This document shows, in pieces, positions 10,325 through 22,942 of a stretch of DNA of 64,000 bases. A program made the position numbers and the translations under genes. The notes beneath the pieces are model-generated. The model ran no database searches, was not told the DNA's origin, and saw only the letters and a list, made by a program, of their open reading frames with translations. Numbering within the stretch: the stretch's first letter is position 1; each line of letters starts with the position of its first letter. This stretch comes from Brevundimonas sp. (GTDB taxonomy: Bacteria > Pseudomonadota > Alphaproteobacteria > Caulobacterales > Caulobacteraceae): the NCBI RefSeq assembly GCF_013823285.1, contig NZ_PNLV01000003.1, positions 1 through 64,000 of the forward strand. The letters run 5' to 3'.

Positions 10325-11605
10325 ATGCGCCGCGTCGTCATCACGGGCATCGGCCTCGTCACCCCCCTGGGTTGGGGTGTCGAGCACAGCTGGCGAAACA
10401 TCCTGGACGGCAAGTCCGGGGCCGGCCAGATCACGGTCTTCGACACAGAAGGCTACGGCTGCACCATCGCCTGCGAGGTGCCCTCCGTTGACGGACGGGG
10501 CGGCGGCGGGCCGGACACGCCCGGCAGCTTCGACCCCGATCAGATCATGTCCGCCAAGGACCGCAAGCGGGTCGACGACTTCATCCTGTTCGCCATCGCC
10601 GCCGCCGACGAGGCCCTGGCCGACGCGAACTGGAAGCCTGAATCGACCGAGGACCAGGAAGCCACCGGCGTTATGATCGGCTCCGGCATCGGCGGTCTCG
10701 GCCCCATCGCCGACACCGCCATCGTGCTGAAGGAGCAGGGTCCGCGCCGGGTCAGCCCGTTCTTCATCCCTTCGGCCCTGATCAATCTGGCGTCCGGCCA
10801 GGTGTCGATCCGTCACGGCCTCAAGGGCCCGAACCACTCTGTCGTCACCGCCTGCGCCACGGGCGCCCACGCCATCGGCGATGCGGCGCGCATGATCGCC
10901 CTTGGCGACGCGGACGTGATGGTGGCCGGCGGCGCGGAAAGCGCCATCGTGCCGGTGGGCATCGCCGGGTTCCTGGCCTGCCGCGCCCTCACCACCAGCT
11001 TCAACGACACGCCGGAAAAGGCCAGCCGTCCCTATGACCGGGACCACGACGGCTTCGTCATGGGCGAGGGCGCGGGCATTCTGGTGCTGGAGGAGTACGA
11101 GCACGCCAAGGCGCGCGGCGCGAAGATCTACGCCGAGGTGGCCGGTTACGGCATGAGCGGCGACGCCTATCACATCACCGCCCCGTCCGAGGACGGGGAG
11201 GGCGGCTACCGCGCCATGCAGATGGCGCTGAAGCGGGCCGGGATGCAGGCGTCGGACATCGACTACGTCAACACCCACGGCACCTCGACCATGGCCGACT
11301 GGATCGAGCTGAAGGCCATCGAGCGGGTGCTGGGCGACCATGCGAAGAACGTCTCCCTGTCCTCGACCAAGTCCATGATCGGCCACCTGCTCGGCGCCGC
11401 CGGGGCGGTGGAGGCGGCGTTCTGCGCCCTGGCCATCCGCGACCAGACCGCGCCGCCCACCATCAATCTGGATGATCCCGAGCACGAGACGGCCATCGAC
11501 ATGGTCAGGGACAAGGGCAAGGCGCGGAAGATCGCTGTGGCCGTATCCAACAGCTTCGGCTTCGGCGGCACCAACGCCTGTCTGATCCTCAAGTCGGTGT
11601 CCTGA
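10325..11605 (+). CDS. fabF: Beta-ketoacyl-ACP synthase II
   Basis: MRRVVITGIGLVTPLGWG...VVTACATGAHAIGDA...NTHGTSTMADWIE...FGFGGTNACLIL. Confidence 0.97.
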   Translation: MRRVVITGIGLVTPLGWGVEHSWRNILDGKSGAGQITVFDTEGYGCTIACEVPSVDGRGGGGPDTPGSFDPDQIMSAKDRKRVDDFILFAIAAADEALADANWKPESTEDQEATGVMIGSGIGGLGPIADTAIVLKEQGPRRVSPFFIPSALINLASGQVSIRHGLKGPNHSVVTACATGAHAIGDAARMIALGDADVMVAGGAESAIVPVGIAGFLACRALTTSFNDTPEKASRPYDRDHDGFVMGEGAGILVLEEYEHAKARGAKIYAEVAGYGMSGDAYHITAPSEDGEGGYRAMQMALKRAGMQASDIDYVNTHGTSTMADWIELKAIERVLGDHAKNVSLSSTKSMIGHLLGAAGAVEAAFCALAIRDQTAPPTINLDDPEHETAIDMVRDKGKARKIAVAVSNSFGFGGTNACLILKSVS

Positions 11606-11606
11606 G

Positions 11607-12710
11607 GTGGCCCTGTTCCGTCGGCGGGGGGAAACGCCGGAACACAAGAAGGGCGGCCTGGTCGCCGGCCTGATCGGCGCCACGGCCACGCTCAGCCTGG
11701 TGGCCATCGCCGGGCTGGTCTGGGTCTGGAGCGTCTACTGGGGGCCGGGGCCGCGTGCGGACGCCGGTGAAACCACCACCGTGATCCTGCGCTCCGGCGC
11801 AGGGGTCTCGGAAATCGGCGGGGCCCTGCACGAAGCCGGCGTCATCCGTTCTCCCGACATGTTCCGCGCCGCCGTCAGCCTCACCGGCGCCGACCGCCGC
11901 CTGCGCGCGGGCGAGTACGAGATCGAATCGCGCCTGTCCCTGTCGGGGGTCATCGACAAGCTGGTGTCCGGCCAGGTGGTGCGCCATTTCGTGACCCTTC
12001 CCGAGGGCCGGTCCTCCACCCAAGCCTGGGATATCCTGAACGCCAGCGACATCCTGACCGGCGAGATTCCCATTCCCCCCGAAGGCTCCCTGCTGCCGGA
12101 GACCTATGAGGTCACCCGCGGCGAAACCCGCGCCGCGGTCGTGGAGCGCATGCAGCAGGCCCACGATGAACTGCTGGCCGAGTTGTGGGCCGGGCGGGCG
12201 CCGAACCTGCCTATCAGTACCCCCGAAGAGGCGGTGACCCTGGCCTCCATTGTCGAGAAGGAGACCGGCCTCGCCGAGGAGCGGCCCCAGGTGGCGGCGG
12301 TGTTCATCAGCCGGCTGCGTCGCGGCATGCGGCTGGAGAGCGATCCCACCATCGTCTACGGCGTCAACGGCGGCCGTCCGCTGGGCCGCGGCATCCGCCG
12401 CTCCGAGCTGCAGCGCCAGACGCCCTACAACACCTATCTGATCGACGGTCTGCCGCCGACGCCCATCGCCAATCCGGGCCGCGAGGCCCTGGCCGCCGTG
12501 CTGAACCCGCCGGAGACCGAGTATCTGTTCTTCGTCGCCGACGGCACGGGCGGCCACGCCTTCGCCCGCACCTATGACGAACACCTGCGCAATGTGGCCC
12601 GCTGGCGCGCCATTGAGGCCCAGCGGGCGGGTGAGCCGGCCGAGACGGCGCCGCCCGAGGCGGTGCTGGAGGATGCGCGCGCGGACGCGGCGGGGGACGG
12701 CGAACCCTGA
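11607..12710 (+). CDS. mltG: Endolytic transglycosylase MltG
   Basis: LASIVEKETGLAEERPQVAAVFISRLRRGMRLESDPTIVYG...TPYNTYLIDGLPPTPIANPGREALAA. Confidence 0.95.
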   Translation: MALFRRRGETPEHKKGGLVAGLIGATATLSLVAIAGLVWVWSVYWGPGPRADAGETTTVILRSGAGVSEIGGALHEAGVIRSPDMFRAAVSLTGADRRLRAGEYEIESRLSLSGVIDKLVSGQVVRHFVTLPEGRSSTQAWDILNASDILTGEIPIPPEGSLLPETYEVTRGETRAAVVERMQQAHDELLAELWAGRAPNLPISTPEEAVTLASIVEKETGLAEERPQVAAVFISRLRRGMRLESDPTIVYGVNGGRPLGRGIRRSELQRQTPYNTYLIDGLPPTPIANPGREALAAVLNPPETEYLFFVADGTGGHAFARTYDEHLRNVARWRAIEAQRAGEPAETAPPEAVLEDARADAAGDGEP

Positions 12711-13633
12711 TGGCGCAACTGACCAGCATGACCGGCTTCGGCCGGGCCGAGGGCGCGCTTCAGGGCTGGACCTGGGCGGTGGAGGCGCGCTCGGTCAACG
12801 GCCGCAATCTGGAGGTCCGCTTTCGCGGCCCGCCGGGCTTCGACGGGCTTGAGCGCGCGACCCGCGAGGCGGCGCAGGCGCGGTTCCAGCGCGGCCAGAT
12901 CACCCTGGGGGTCCAGGCCCGCCGGGCCGAGAGCGATCAGGCGCTGGTCCTGAACGAGGCGGTGCTGGAGCAATACACGGCCATGGCCGAACGTCTGGCG
13001 GGGCGGGGCTTCGCTCCGGCCTCGGCCGACGGCCTTCTGGCCCTGCGCGGGGTCATGGAGACGCCGCAGGAGGACGCAGACGCCGAGACCCGCGCCGCCC
13101 TCGAAGCGGCCATGACCGTCAGCATCGAGCAGGCGCTGGACGCGCTGGCCGCCTCGCGCGCCGCCGAGGGCGAGCGTCTGGCCCCGGTCATCACTGGCCT
13201 GATCGAACACATCGAGGTCCTGGTCGGCCAGGCCGAAGCGGAAGCCGCGGCCCAGACGGACGCCATCCGTGAACGGTTCACCCGCCGCATGAACGAGCTG
13301 GCGCCCGATGCGCCGGATCTGGCCGACCGCATCGTGCTGGAGGCCGCCGCCCTGGCCGCCCGGGCCGACGTGCGCGAGGAACTGGACCGGCTGACCGCCC
13401 ACATCGATTCGGCCCGCAGCCTGTGCGGCGGCGCGGCCCCCTCCACCGCTTCGCGGTCCCCCTCCCCCAATGGGGGAGGAGTAGGCCGCAAGCTGGACTT
13501 CCTGATGCAGGAGTTCATGCGCGAGGCGAACACCCTGTGCTCCAAGTCCGCCACAACGCGGCTGACCGCCGTGGGCCTTGACCTCAAGGCCGCCATCGAA
13601 CAGTTGCGTGAGCAGGTCCAGAATGTCGAATAA
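12710..13633 (+). CDS. YicC family protein with an in-frame palindromic repeat insertion
   Basis: MAQLTSMTGFGRAEG...VGRKLDFLMQEFMREANTLCSKS...[34 protein letters not shown] interrupts the conserved pre-GRKLDF segment. Confidence 0.93.
   Translation: MAQLTSMTGFGRAEGALQGWTWAVEARSVNGRNLEVRFRGPPGFDGLERATREAAQARFQRGQITLGVQARRAESDQALVLNEAVLEQYTAMAERLAGRGFAPASADGLLALRGVMETPQEDADAETRAALEAAMTVSIEQALDALAASRAAEGERLAPVITGLIEHIEVLVGQAEAEAAAQTDAIRERFTRRMNELAPDAPDLADRIVLEAAALAARADVREELDRLTAHIDSARSLCGGAAPSTASRSPSPNGGGVGRKLDFLMQEFMREANTLCSKSATTRLTAVGLDLKAAIEQLREQVQNVE
13445..13479. repeat. Palindromic element embedded in yicC
   Basis: Two adjacent hairpins: ACCGC-TTC-GCGGT (13445-13457) and CCTCCCCC-AAT-GGGGGAGG (13461-13479). 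Confidence 0.65.
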
Positions 13634-14264
13634 CCAAACCCCGCGCCGTGGCGTCCTGCTCATCGTCGCCAGCCCCTCGGGCGCCGGCAAGACTTCGCTG
13701 TGCCGCCGGCTGATGGCCGACCACGGCGGGCTGGAGCTGTCCATCTCCATGACCACCCGTCCCATCCGCCCCGGCGAGGTGCACGGACGCGACTACAATT
13801 TCGTCAGCCACGAGGAATTCCAGCGGCTGGTGGATCAGGACGCGTTCCTGGAATGGGCTGACGTGCACGGCCAGCGCTACGGTTCGCCGCGCGGCCCCAT
13901 CGACCGGGCCCTGGCCGAGGGCCGGGACGTGCTGTTCGACATCGACTGGCAGGGCGCGGCCCAGGTCGCCGAGAAATGCCCCGAGGACGCGGTGCGCGTC
14001 TTCATCCTGCCACCCAGCCTCGAGGAGCTGCGTCGCCGGCTCGTCACCCGGTCGCAGGACGCGCCCGAAGTCATCGAGCGCCGCATCAAGAACGCCAAGG
14101 GCGAGATCGAGCACTGCGACGTCTTCGACTACGTCTTCGTCAACGACGATTTCGACCGCTCCTACGCCGAGCTGGCGCACATCTATCACGCCGAACGCAG
14201 CCGCCGTTTCCGCAACCTGTGGGTCGCCGACTACAAGGCCGCCCTGCTGCGCGAAGTGGTGTGA
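13623..14264 (+). CDS. gmk: Guanylate kinase
   Basis: [22 protein letters not shown]...[23 protein letters not shown]. Confidence 0.95.
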   Translation: MSNNQTPRRGVLLIVASPSGAGKTSLCRRLMADHGGLELSISMTTRPIRPGEVHGRDYNFVSHEEFQRLVDQDAFLEWADVHGQRYGSPRGPIDRALAEGRDVLFDIDWQGAAQVAEKCPEDAVRVFILPPSLEELRRRLVTRSQDAPEVIERRIKNAKGEIEHCDVFDYVFVNDDFDRSYAELAHIYHAERSRRFRNLWVADYKAALLREVV

Positions 14265-14476
14265 TTCCTTCCATGGGAGGCCGAAAGCAGGCCGTCGTTC
14301 GGCCACGCCCGGCGGGCGCGGGCGCCATCACGGTTCTGTGGCCGAATTTCCGTCACGCTTGAACCGCCCGCATTTGACGCCACATACTCATTCGAACACC
14401 GTCGGAATCGGCGGGCGGCCCGAATGTCCGGGCCGTGGGTCCGAGATGATCGAGGGCCCTGAAAGCAGTGAGCATC

Positions 14477-16873
<2,397 letters not shown>

Positions 16874-17042
16874 TCGGGCATAGAATCCCGGAAAAAGGGC
16901 CAGAAACCCCCAATTTAAAGGGATTCCGGACGGTTTCCCTTTTGACGCGAGGGAAAAGCTGGCCTTTAGTCGGGAGGTAGGGCTTAGGCCGAGTCGTCTT
17001 TCAGACGGCAGCTGCGCCCATATAGGGCTGGAGAAAATTGTA

Positions 17043-17318
17043 ATGACGAAAGCTGAACTCATCGCCGCCATCTCCGATGGCGCCGGGATCACCCGCGACC
17101 AGGCCAAGAAGTCCCTGGACGTGTTCACCGAAAGCGTGACCAAGGCGCTGAAGTCCGGCGAGGACGTGCGTCTGGTCGGTTTCGGCAGCTTCGTGGCGAC
17201 CGAGCGCAAGGCTGGTCTGGCGCGCAACCCGCGCACCGGCGAGACCGTTCAACGCCCGGCCTCCAAGACCGCGCGCTTCCGCGTCGGCGAAGGTCTGAAG
17301 AGCGCCCTGAACGGCTAA
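17043..17318 (+). CDS. hup: HU family DNA-binding protein
   Basis: MTKAELIAAISDGAGITRDQAKKSLDVFTESVTKALKSGEDVRLVGFGSFVATERKAGLARNPRTGE. Confidence 0.95.
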   Translation: MTKAELIAAISDGAGITRDQAKKSLDVFTESVTKALKSGEDVRLVGFGSFVATERKAGLARNPRTGETVQRPASKTARFRVGEGLKSALNG

Positions 17319-17338
17319 ACCGTTTATGCGTTGTCGAT

Positions 17339-17370
17339 CAGGGCGCGGGCCGTGCGGTCCGCGCCCTGTT
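17339..17370 (+). terminator. Intrinsic terminator after hup
   Basis: CAGGGCGCGG (17339-17348) / CCGCGCCCTG (17359-17368) followed by TTCAATT. Confidence 0.65.
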
Positions 17371-17377
17371 CAATTGA

Positions 17378-17453
17378 GGGCGGCTAGCTCAGCTGGAAGA
17401 GCATCTCGTTTACACCGAGAGGGTCGGCGGTTCGAACCCGTCGCCGCCTACCA
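17378..17453 (+). tRNA. tRNA-Val (anticodon TAC)
   Basis: GGGCGGC...GCCGCCT acceptor, anticodon arm TCTCG-TTTACAC-CGAGA, T-arm GGTTCGAACC, encoded ACCA end. Confidence 0.92.
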
Positions 17454-18403
17454 AAATTAGCCTCATATAATCAGATCGTTGTGCTGGTAATCTGAGGATA
17501 CAGATCATCCGTGTTTGGTTGGAAATCGGCTCGTTGGGGCAGTAGTGGGGCAAATTCGACGAAATTCCCTGACTGACCCTGCGATGCGATGAACAAGGCG
17601 GGGCTCGAACTGGTCGCTGATCTCGTTGGGGATCAGGGCTGCCTGAAGTCGGTTCTGCAGACCGTTCGGCGCGCTGCGGTGCTGTTGCCGTCACGCACGA
17701 CGGGCCTCGCCCTGAGTCGGGCCGATTTCGTCCACCGAAGCAGGCCCGAATCCTGATGATTTGCATGCCCGGCAGGCGCGGCCTGTCAGGTGCCGCTGAT
17801 CCAACCGCCCGCCTCCGCAGCGAACTGGTCTCGCTCCCGCAAGTTCAGGTCAGGACGCCGGTGTTCTTCACCGGACCGACAGGAGCACAGCGCAGCTTCA
17901 GCCGCCGACCACTTCTGTAGGATACCGAACGGGAGCGCGGCAACGCCGTGCCAAAAGTGCAAGGAGCGCGGGCTTCACATTGAAGCGGCGGCGGCTGAGC
18001 CGGCCTATGCAGAGCGGGGGAGGGGGCCGCCAGCGCGCTGACCTGATTGGAGCCTGGCGCGAGCAGCTTGGTCCGGTCGTTCCTTTCGCCGATCTGGCCG
18101 GTCATCCACGTCTGTGATTCCCGTGCTCACGAACCATTGCCGACATTCCGTCCGCAGCGCCTGAGAGTTTGGATGACCTCTTTGAAGCCGTTTCCGCATG
18201 TCGCCAAAGCGCCAGAAGCATGCGTAAGCGGGGGGTCCCGCGAAGCGGCAGTTTGAAAGCTCTGCTCCCGGCGCTCAGGGGACCGTCCGACGTCATCTGC
18301 ATCGCTTCTGCACGAGCTGTGGTTCGAAACGCCACCGCTGGAACATCAGGGATCGAAAAGAGCAGGTGACAAAGCCGGCCTCACCGGGAGGCGCCGACCA
18401 GTC

Positions 18404-19981
18404 GTGTTCACTTCATCCATCCGATCATCCTTCGCCCTGAAAATTGTTCTGGGGCTTCTCCTTGTCGCAGCTGCTGACTGGCTGCTCTTCTTGAGACCGC
18501 TTGGAATAGCCGTGGGCCTGTTCGCTGTCCTTCTGCTGGCGGCGGCGGCGGTGGTTCGCAGAGGCTGGGCTGCGGACTCGAGAGGCTTCGCGGCCGCTGG
18601 CGTTGCAGCAGGCATGACTTTGGTCCTGATTGATCGCCCGAGTGCTCTGGCTTGGCTGCTGTTCGGGCTCGCCCTGACGATGGCGATGCTGTCCGCCCGT
18701 GTCGGGAAAAACGAGGACGCGTGGCGTTGGGCGCAGCGACTGGTGGTCCATGCCGCCATCGCCGTCATAGGGCCATGGCTTGATCTGATGCGGGTGCATC
18801 GGGTGACCCGTCGCCGCCGGGCCTCGAATCTGCCCGGGTTGGTGCGGCTTCTCGTCTTGCCGGTTCTGGGCGGGGCCGTATTCATCGCGCTGTTCGCCAG
18901 CGCCAACCCGGTGCTCGGGGAACTGATCGGTCGGCTCCGACTGCCGCCGCTATCCGGTGAGGCGGTGGTGCGCGTGGTGTTCTGGATTCTCTGCGTCGTT
19001 TTGGTCGGGGGCATTCTTCGTCCCCGATGGCGGTCACGGCTCCTGCCTTTGCCATCGCTGGGTGGTCAAAGACTCTCTGGCGTCACGGCGGCGTCGGTCA
19101 CCCTGTCGCTGGTCGTGTTCAACCTGCTGTTCGCCGTCCAGAACGGGCTGGACCTGGCCATTCTCTGGAGCGGCGCGCCGCTACCGGACGGGATGACCCT
19201 GGCGCAGTATGCGCACCGGGGCGCCTATCCGTTGATCATCACAGCCCTGCTGGCCGCGCTCTTCGTCCTCGTGTTCCTTCGTCCGGGGTCAGAAACCGCC
19301 GTCCGGCCGCTCGTGAGATGGCTTGTGGTGATCTGGGTCGGCCAGAACCTGCTGCTGGTGGCCTCCAGTCTGCTGCGCACCGCAGACTACATCGAGGCCT
19401 ATTCCCTGACGCGGTTCCGCATCGCCGCCATGATCTGGATGGTGCTCGTCGGGATCGGGCTGGGCCTGATCTGCTGGCGCCTGCTCAGGAACCGGAGCGC
19501 CGCCTGGCTGCTCAACGCCAACGCCTGCGTGGTGCTCGCCGTGCTGATGGTGGCCAGTGTGGTGGATCTGGGACCGCTCGCGGCGCACTGGAACATTCGT
19601 CAGGCGTTGGACCCCGACCGACAGGGGGCCCGGCTCGACCTCTGCTATCTGGACACTTTGAACGGCGCCGCCCTTACGGCGCTCGTCCAACTGGAGCAGC
19701 GCACCCTGGACTCCGCGCTGAGGGATCGCGTCGCCGCCGTGCGGGTTCGCCAGATGAACGCGATGCAGGCACGTCAGTCCGACTGGCGAGGCTGGCGCTG
19801 GCGCGACCAGAGGCGGCTCGACCGCGTGGCGGGCATGACAGCGGACCACCCTTTGGTGGGCCCGGTCCCAGGCGGCAGGGACTGCGACGGACATCTGAAA
19901 CCGCCGCCCCGTCCTGCTGCTGCGGCGCCAGACCCGGCCGTTCTCTTCACTGTCCCGTTGACCTCCACGGCTGGAGACTGA
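18404..19981 (+). CDS. DUF4173-like multi-pass membrane protein
   Basis: Polytopic protein with AWRWAQRLVVHAAIAVIGPWLDLMRVHRV and later RFRIAAMIWMVLVGIGLGLICWRLL; family assignment by recall. Confidence 0.72.
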   Translation: MFTSSIRSSFALKIVLGLLLVAAADWLLFLRPLGIAVGLFAVLLLAAAAVVRRGWAADSRGFAAAGVAAGMTLVLIDRPSALAWLLFGLALTMAMLSARVGKNEDAWRWAQRLVVHAAIAVIGPWLDLMRVHRVTRRRRASNLPGLVRLLVLPVLGGAVFIALFASANPVLGELIGRLRLPPLSGEAVVRVVFWILCVVLVGGILRPRWRSRLLPLPSLGGQRLSGVTAASVTLSLVVFNLLFAVQNGLDLAILWSGAPLPDGMTLAQYAHRGAYPLIITALLAALFVLVFLRPGSETAVRPLVRWLVVIWVGQNLLLVASSLLRTADYIEAYSLTRFRIAAMIWMVLVGIGLGLICWRLLRNRSAAWLLNANACVVLAVLMVASVVDLGPLAAHWNIRQALDPDRQGARLDLCYLDTLNGAALTALVQLEQRTLDSALRDRVAAVRVRQMNAMQARQSDWRGWRWRDQRRLDRVAGMTADHPLVGPVPGGRDCDGHLKPPPRPAAAAPDPAVLFTVPLTSTAGD

Positions 19982-19983
19982 AC

Positions 19984-20694
19984 ATGGCGATCATGCAGCG
20001 TTCGGTTCTGGTGGTCGATGATGACCCGCATATCCGCGATCTCCTGACCTTCGCCCTCGGCAAGGCCGGGCTGGCGACCCGTGAGGCGGGCGACGGGGAG
20101 GCGGCCTTGTCCGCCATCGCCGACCAAACGCCGGACCTGGTCATTCTGGACATCAACATGCCCCGCATGGACGGCATCGAAGTGTGCCGCCGCATTCGGG
20201 CGCAGGGCGACTTGCCGGTGCTGTTCCTGTCGTCCCGTGACGACGAGATCGACCGCATCCTGGGCATCGAACTGGGCGCCGACGACTACGTGGTGAAACC
20301 CTTCAGTCCGCGCGAGGTGGTGGCCCGCGTCGCCGCCATCCTGCGGCGGGTGAACCTGTCTCCGCCGCCGCCGCCCCCGGGCGCGGCGCAGATCGGACGG
20401 CTTTCGCTGGATACAGACGGCTGGCGCGCCCGTTGGGACGAAGGCGAGGTTTCGCTGACCCTGACCGAGTTCAGCATCATCAAGGCGCTGGCAGCGGCCC
20501 CGCAAAAGGTCTTCACGCGGGACGCGATCATTGATCGCATTCACGGGCCAGGCTTCGCACTGACCGATCGAACCATAGACAGTCACGTCCGCAACCTTCG
20601 GGCCAAGTTCACGACCGTCGGCGGCTCTGACGTGATCGAAACCCGCGCCGGGGTCGGCTACCAGATGGGACCATGTCTCGGCGGCGAGGCGTGA
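19984..20694 (+). CDS. OmpR-family response regulator
   Basis: SVLVVDDDPHIRDLLTFALGKAG...DLVILDINMPRMDG...GADDYVVKPFSPREVVARV plus winged-helix C-terminus (RTIDSHVRNLRAKF). Confidence 0.93.
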   Translation: MAIMQRSVLVVDDDPHIRDLLTFALGKAGLATREAGDGEAALSAIADQTPDLVILDINMPRMDGIEVCRRIRAQGDLPVLFLSSRDDEIDRILGIELGADDYVVKPFSPREVVARVAAILRRVNLSPPPPPPGAAQIGRLSLDTDGWRARWDEGEVSLTLTEFSIIKALAAAPQKVFTRDAIIDRIHGPGFALTDRTIDSHVRNLRAKFTTVGGSDVIETRAGVGYQMGPCLGGEA

Positions 20695-22289
20695 CGGAAA
20701 CTGCGATCCAGCGCCTGAGGTCGGTTGTACGGGCTCACTGGCCGGCCCTCCGGCTTCGCACCATCTTGCTGTCCGTTCTGCTGTTCGCAGCGGTCCTGCC
20801 GGGCGCCAGCGCCATTTTCCTGCGGGTCTATGAGAACACGCTGGTGCGCCAGACAGAGGCTGAGTTGATCGCCCAGACAGCGGCTCTGGCCGCGGCTGCG
20901 GAGGTGATGTGGCCCGGGGAGCGGATCGCTCCCGTCGATCCGGCCGAGAGGCGGGCGCCGGGATACTTCCAGCCCGAGCCGGCGATGATCGATCTTCGCT
21001 CCGACCCCGTGCTGGAGCCCCGTCCGCCAGCACGGACCACAGCCCGATCGGCGGATCCTGACATGGTGGCCGTGGCCGAGACTCTCGGGCCGATGATGGA
21101 CCGGACCAGTCAGACGACGCTGGCGTCCATCGTGCTTCTGGATCGTCAGGGAGTGGTGGTGCGGGGGCTGGGCGAAGCCGGAAGCTGGCGCGACCTGCCC
21201 GAGGTTGGGGCCGCCCTTGGGGGGCGCGCCGAAACCGTCCTGCGCCGCGACGCCGGCTACACGCCGCGCTACTCGATGGAGTGGCTGAGCCGGGCTTCAG
21301 GCCTGCGCATTCACCACACCCGTCCCGTAGTGGTGAATGGACGCGTCGAGGGCGTCATCCTCGCATCGCGTTCGCCGCGGGCCCTGTTCAAGGGCATCTA
21401 TCAGGACCGCGGCAAGATCCTGTTCGGGGTCATTGGCGTCCTCGGGCTGCTCAGCGTGTTGGCGGTGCTGGTCTCACGCGGGATCGCCAGGCCCATCGAA
21501 GTCCTGCGCCGGGCGGCGCGCGACGTCACCCATGGCGAGGGCGCCGTGCCGCCCCCGCCCGCGACGGCGGCGGTGGAGATCCGGGAACTCTATGAGGACT
21601 TCGGCCGCATGGCCGAGGCGGTAGAGCGGCGCTCACGCTATCTCCGCGACTTCGCCGCCGCCGTCAGCCACGAGTTCAAGACGCCGCTGGCCGGCATTCA
21701 AGGCGCCGTCGAGCTGCTTCAGGATCACGCCGACGAAATGCGGCCAGACCAACGTCGCCGCTTCCTCGACAACATCGCCGCCGACAGCCGCCGGCTCTCT
21801 GTGCTGGTCGCACGGCTGCTGGACCTGGCGCGCGCCGACATGGCGCGGCCGGAAACAGGAGTGGCCGTCGATCTGCGTGACGTGGCGGTCAGGATCGCCG
21901 ATGCATGGAACGGCCCGATGCAGATCGATATCGATCTTCCCGCCAGCTTGCCTCTCATAGCAGTTCCAGCGGCAAGTCTTGAGATGGTTCTGTCTGTGCT
22001 GCTGGACAACAGTCGCCAGCTCGGCGCCACTCGGATTGCGTTGACGGGACGGGTGGAAAATCAGCGGGTGTGTCTCACCGTGACCGACAACGGGCCAGGG
22101 GTCGCCCCTCGCGACATCCAGCGCATCTTCGAGCCGTTCTTCACCACGCGGCGCAAAGAGGGTGGTACGGGAATGGGGTTGTCCATCGCCCAAGCGCTTC
22201 TGCGGGCGAATAGAGCTGAGATGGCTTTGGTTCGATCGCAAGGCGGAGCGACATTCACCCTGGATCTTCCTGCCTCGAGCAGCTCTTGA
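20673..22289 (+). CDS. Sensor histidine kinase with HAMP domain
   Basis: Two TM segments, AAAVSHEFKTPLAGIQGAVELL (H-box), VTDNGPGVAPRDIQRIFEPFFTTRRKEGGTGMGLSIAQALL. Confidence 0.93.
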   Translation: MSRRRGVTETAIQRLRSVVRAHWPALRLRTILLSVLLFAAVLPGASAIFLRVYENTLVRQTEAELIAQTAALAAAAEVMWPGERIAPVDPAERRAPGYFQPEPAMIDLRSDPVLEPRPPARTTARSADPDMVAVAETLGPMMDRTSQTTLASIVLLDRQGVVVRGLGEAGSWRDLPEVGAALGGRAETVLRRDAGYTPRYSMEWLSRASGLRIHHTRPVVVNGRVEGVILASRSPRALFKGIYQDRGKILFGVIGVLGLLSVLAVLVSRGIARPIEVLRRAARDVTHGEGAVPPPPATAAVEIRELYEDFGRMAEAVERRSRYLRDFAAAVSHEFKTPLAGIQGAVELLQDHADEMRPDQRRRFLDNIAADSRRLSVLVARLLDLARADMARPETGVAVDLRDVAVRIADAWNGPMQIDIDLPASLPLIAVPAASLEMVLSVLLDNSRQLGATRIALTGRVENQRVCLTVTDNGPGVAPRDIQRIFEPFFTTRRKEGGTGMGLSIAQALLRANRAEMALVRSQGGATFTLDLPASSSS

Positions 22290-22430
22290 GTCCACCCTTC
22301 CCGAGCGTTGAGGCAAACTCCGCAAATGCAGATAACTGTCTGCTCTGCGGAGGCGATAAAATGGCCGCATATGGCGCGGAGCCGCCCGACGACCAGCCGG
22401 GAGGCCGTAACAGCTAGCCAGAACCGGCGC

Positions 22431-22704
22431 TTACAGGTCGACCTTTGCGTTGTCGCCCATCTTGGGTGCGTCGCCTGTCACGACCGCCTTGACCATCTTG
22501 ACGAGCGCGACCGCCTTGCCAGGGCTATCCCACAGTTCCCCGCGCTCGGGTGTGACGGTAAGGAGACGTATCGTCGGATCGTCCTTGTCCTCCCACCAGG
22601 CTTCATCGGACTTGGTGAAGAGTTCAGCGATCTTGGCGCGGTCATTCGTCAGTACCGCCGTCCGCCGATCAGTACGTATTTGTAGTCGCCGTTGTCTCTT
22701 TCAC
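22431..22704 (-). pseudogene. Pyridoxamine 5'-phosphate oxidase-like (general stress protein 26 family) fragment, truncated and frameshifted
   Basis: Reverse strand reads (V)KERDNGDYKYVLIGG / (frameshift) RTAVLTNDRAKIAELFTKSDEAWWEDKDDPTIRLLTVTPERGELWDSPGKAVALVKMVKAVVTGDAPKMGDNAKVDL*, matching the C-terminal half of this family; the N-terminal half is missing. Confidence 0.65.
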
Positions 22705-22942
22705 GGGTGTCTCCTCTTGTTGAACTCCACTCCAACGCCAAGCCCGCCTGGCCGTTGCCTCGGTGCAGGCGGATCCGTGTCGTGGTAGTGCGCGCGCTCG
22801 TCGAATGTCGCATCTCGGGAGCCACGCCAGCGCCCGCTCTTGGCGCACTCGGGCTGTCTGAGGATGGGCTTCAGCGGCCGGCCGGGCGAACAGTCCGGCC
22901 CGGGCCTGGTGTGAGCTGCGGAGGCACGTGAGCTTCGGGAAG

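Noticed and set aside
16883-16924. GAATCCC...GGGATTC inverted repeat after lon as terminator
   Set aside because: Only 7 bp with a 28-nt loop and no T-run; too weak to call.
17410-17766. 118-aa minus ORF ending VGGDGFEPPTLSV
   Set aside because: The conserved-looking C-terminus is just the reverse complement of tRNA-Val; the rest shows no family signal.
17581-18400. Several short ORFs between the tRNA and the DUF4173-like gene
   Set aside because: No start/RBS or family support; probably degenerate island-end sequence, but I could not identify its origin.
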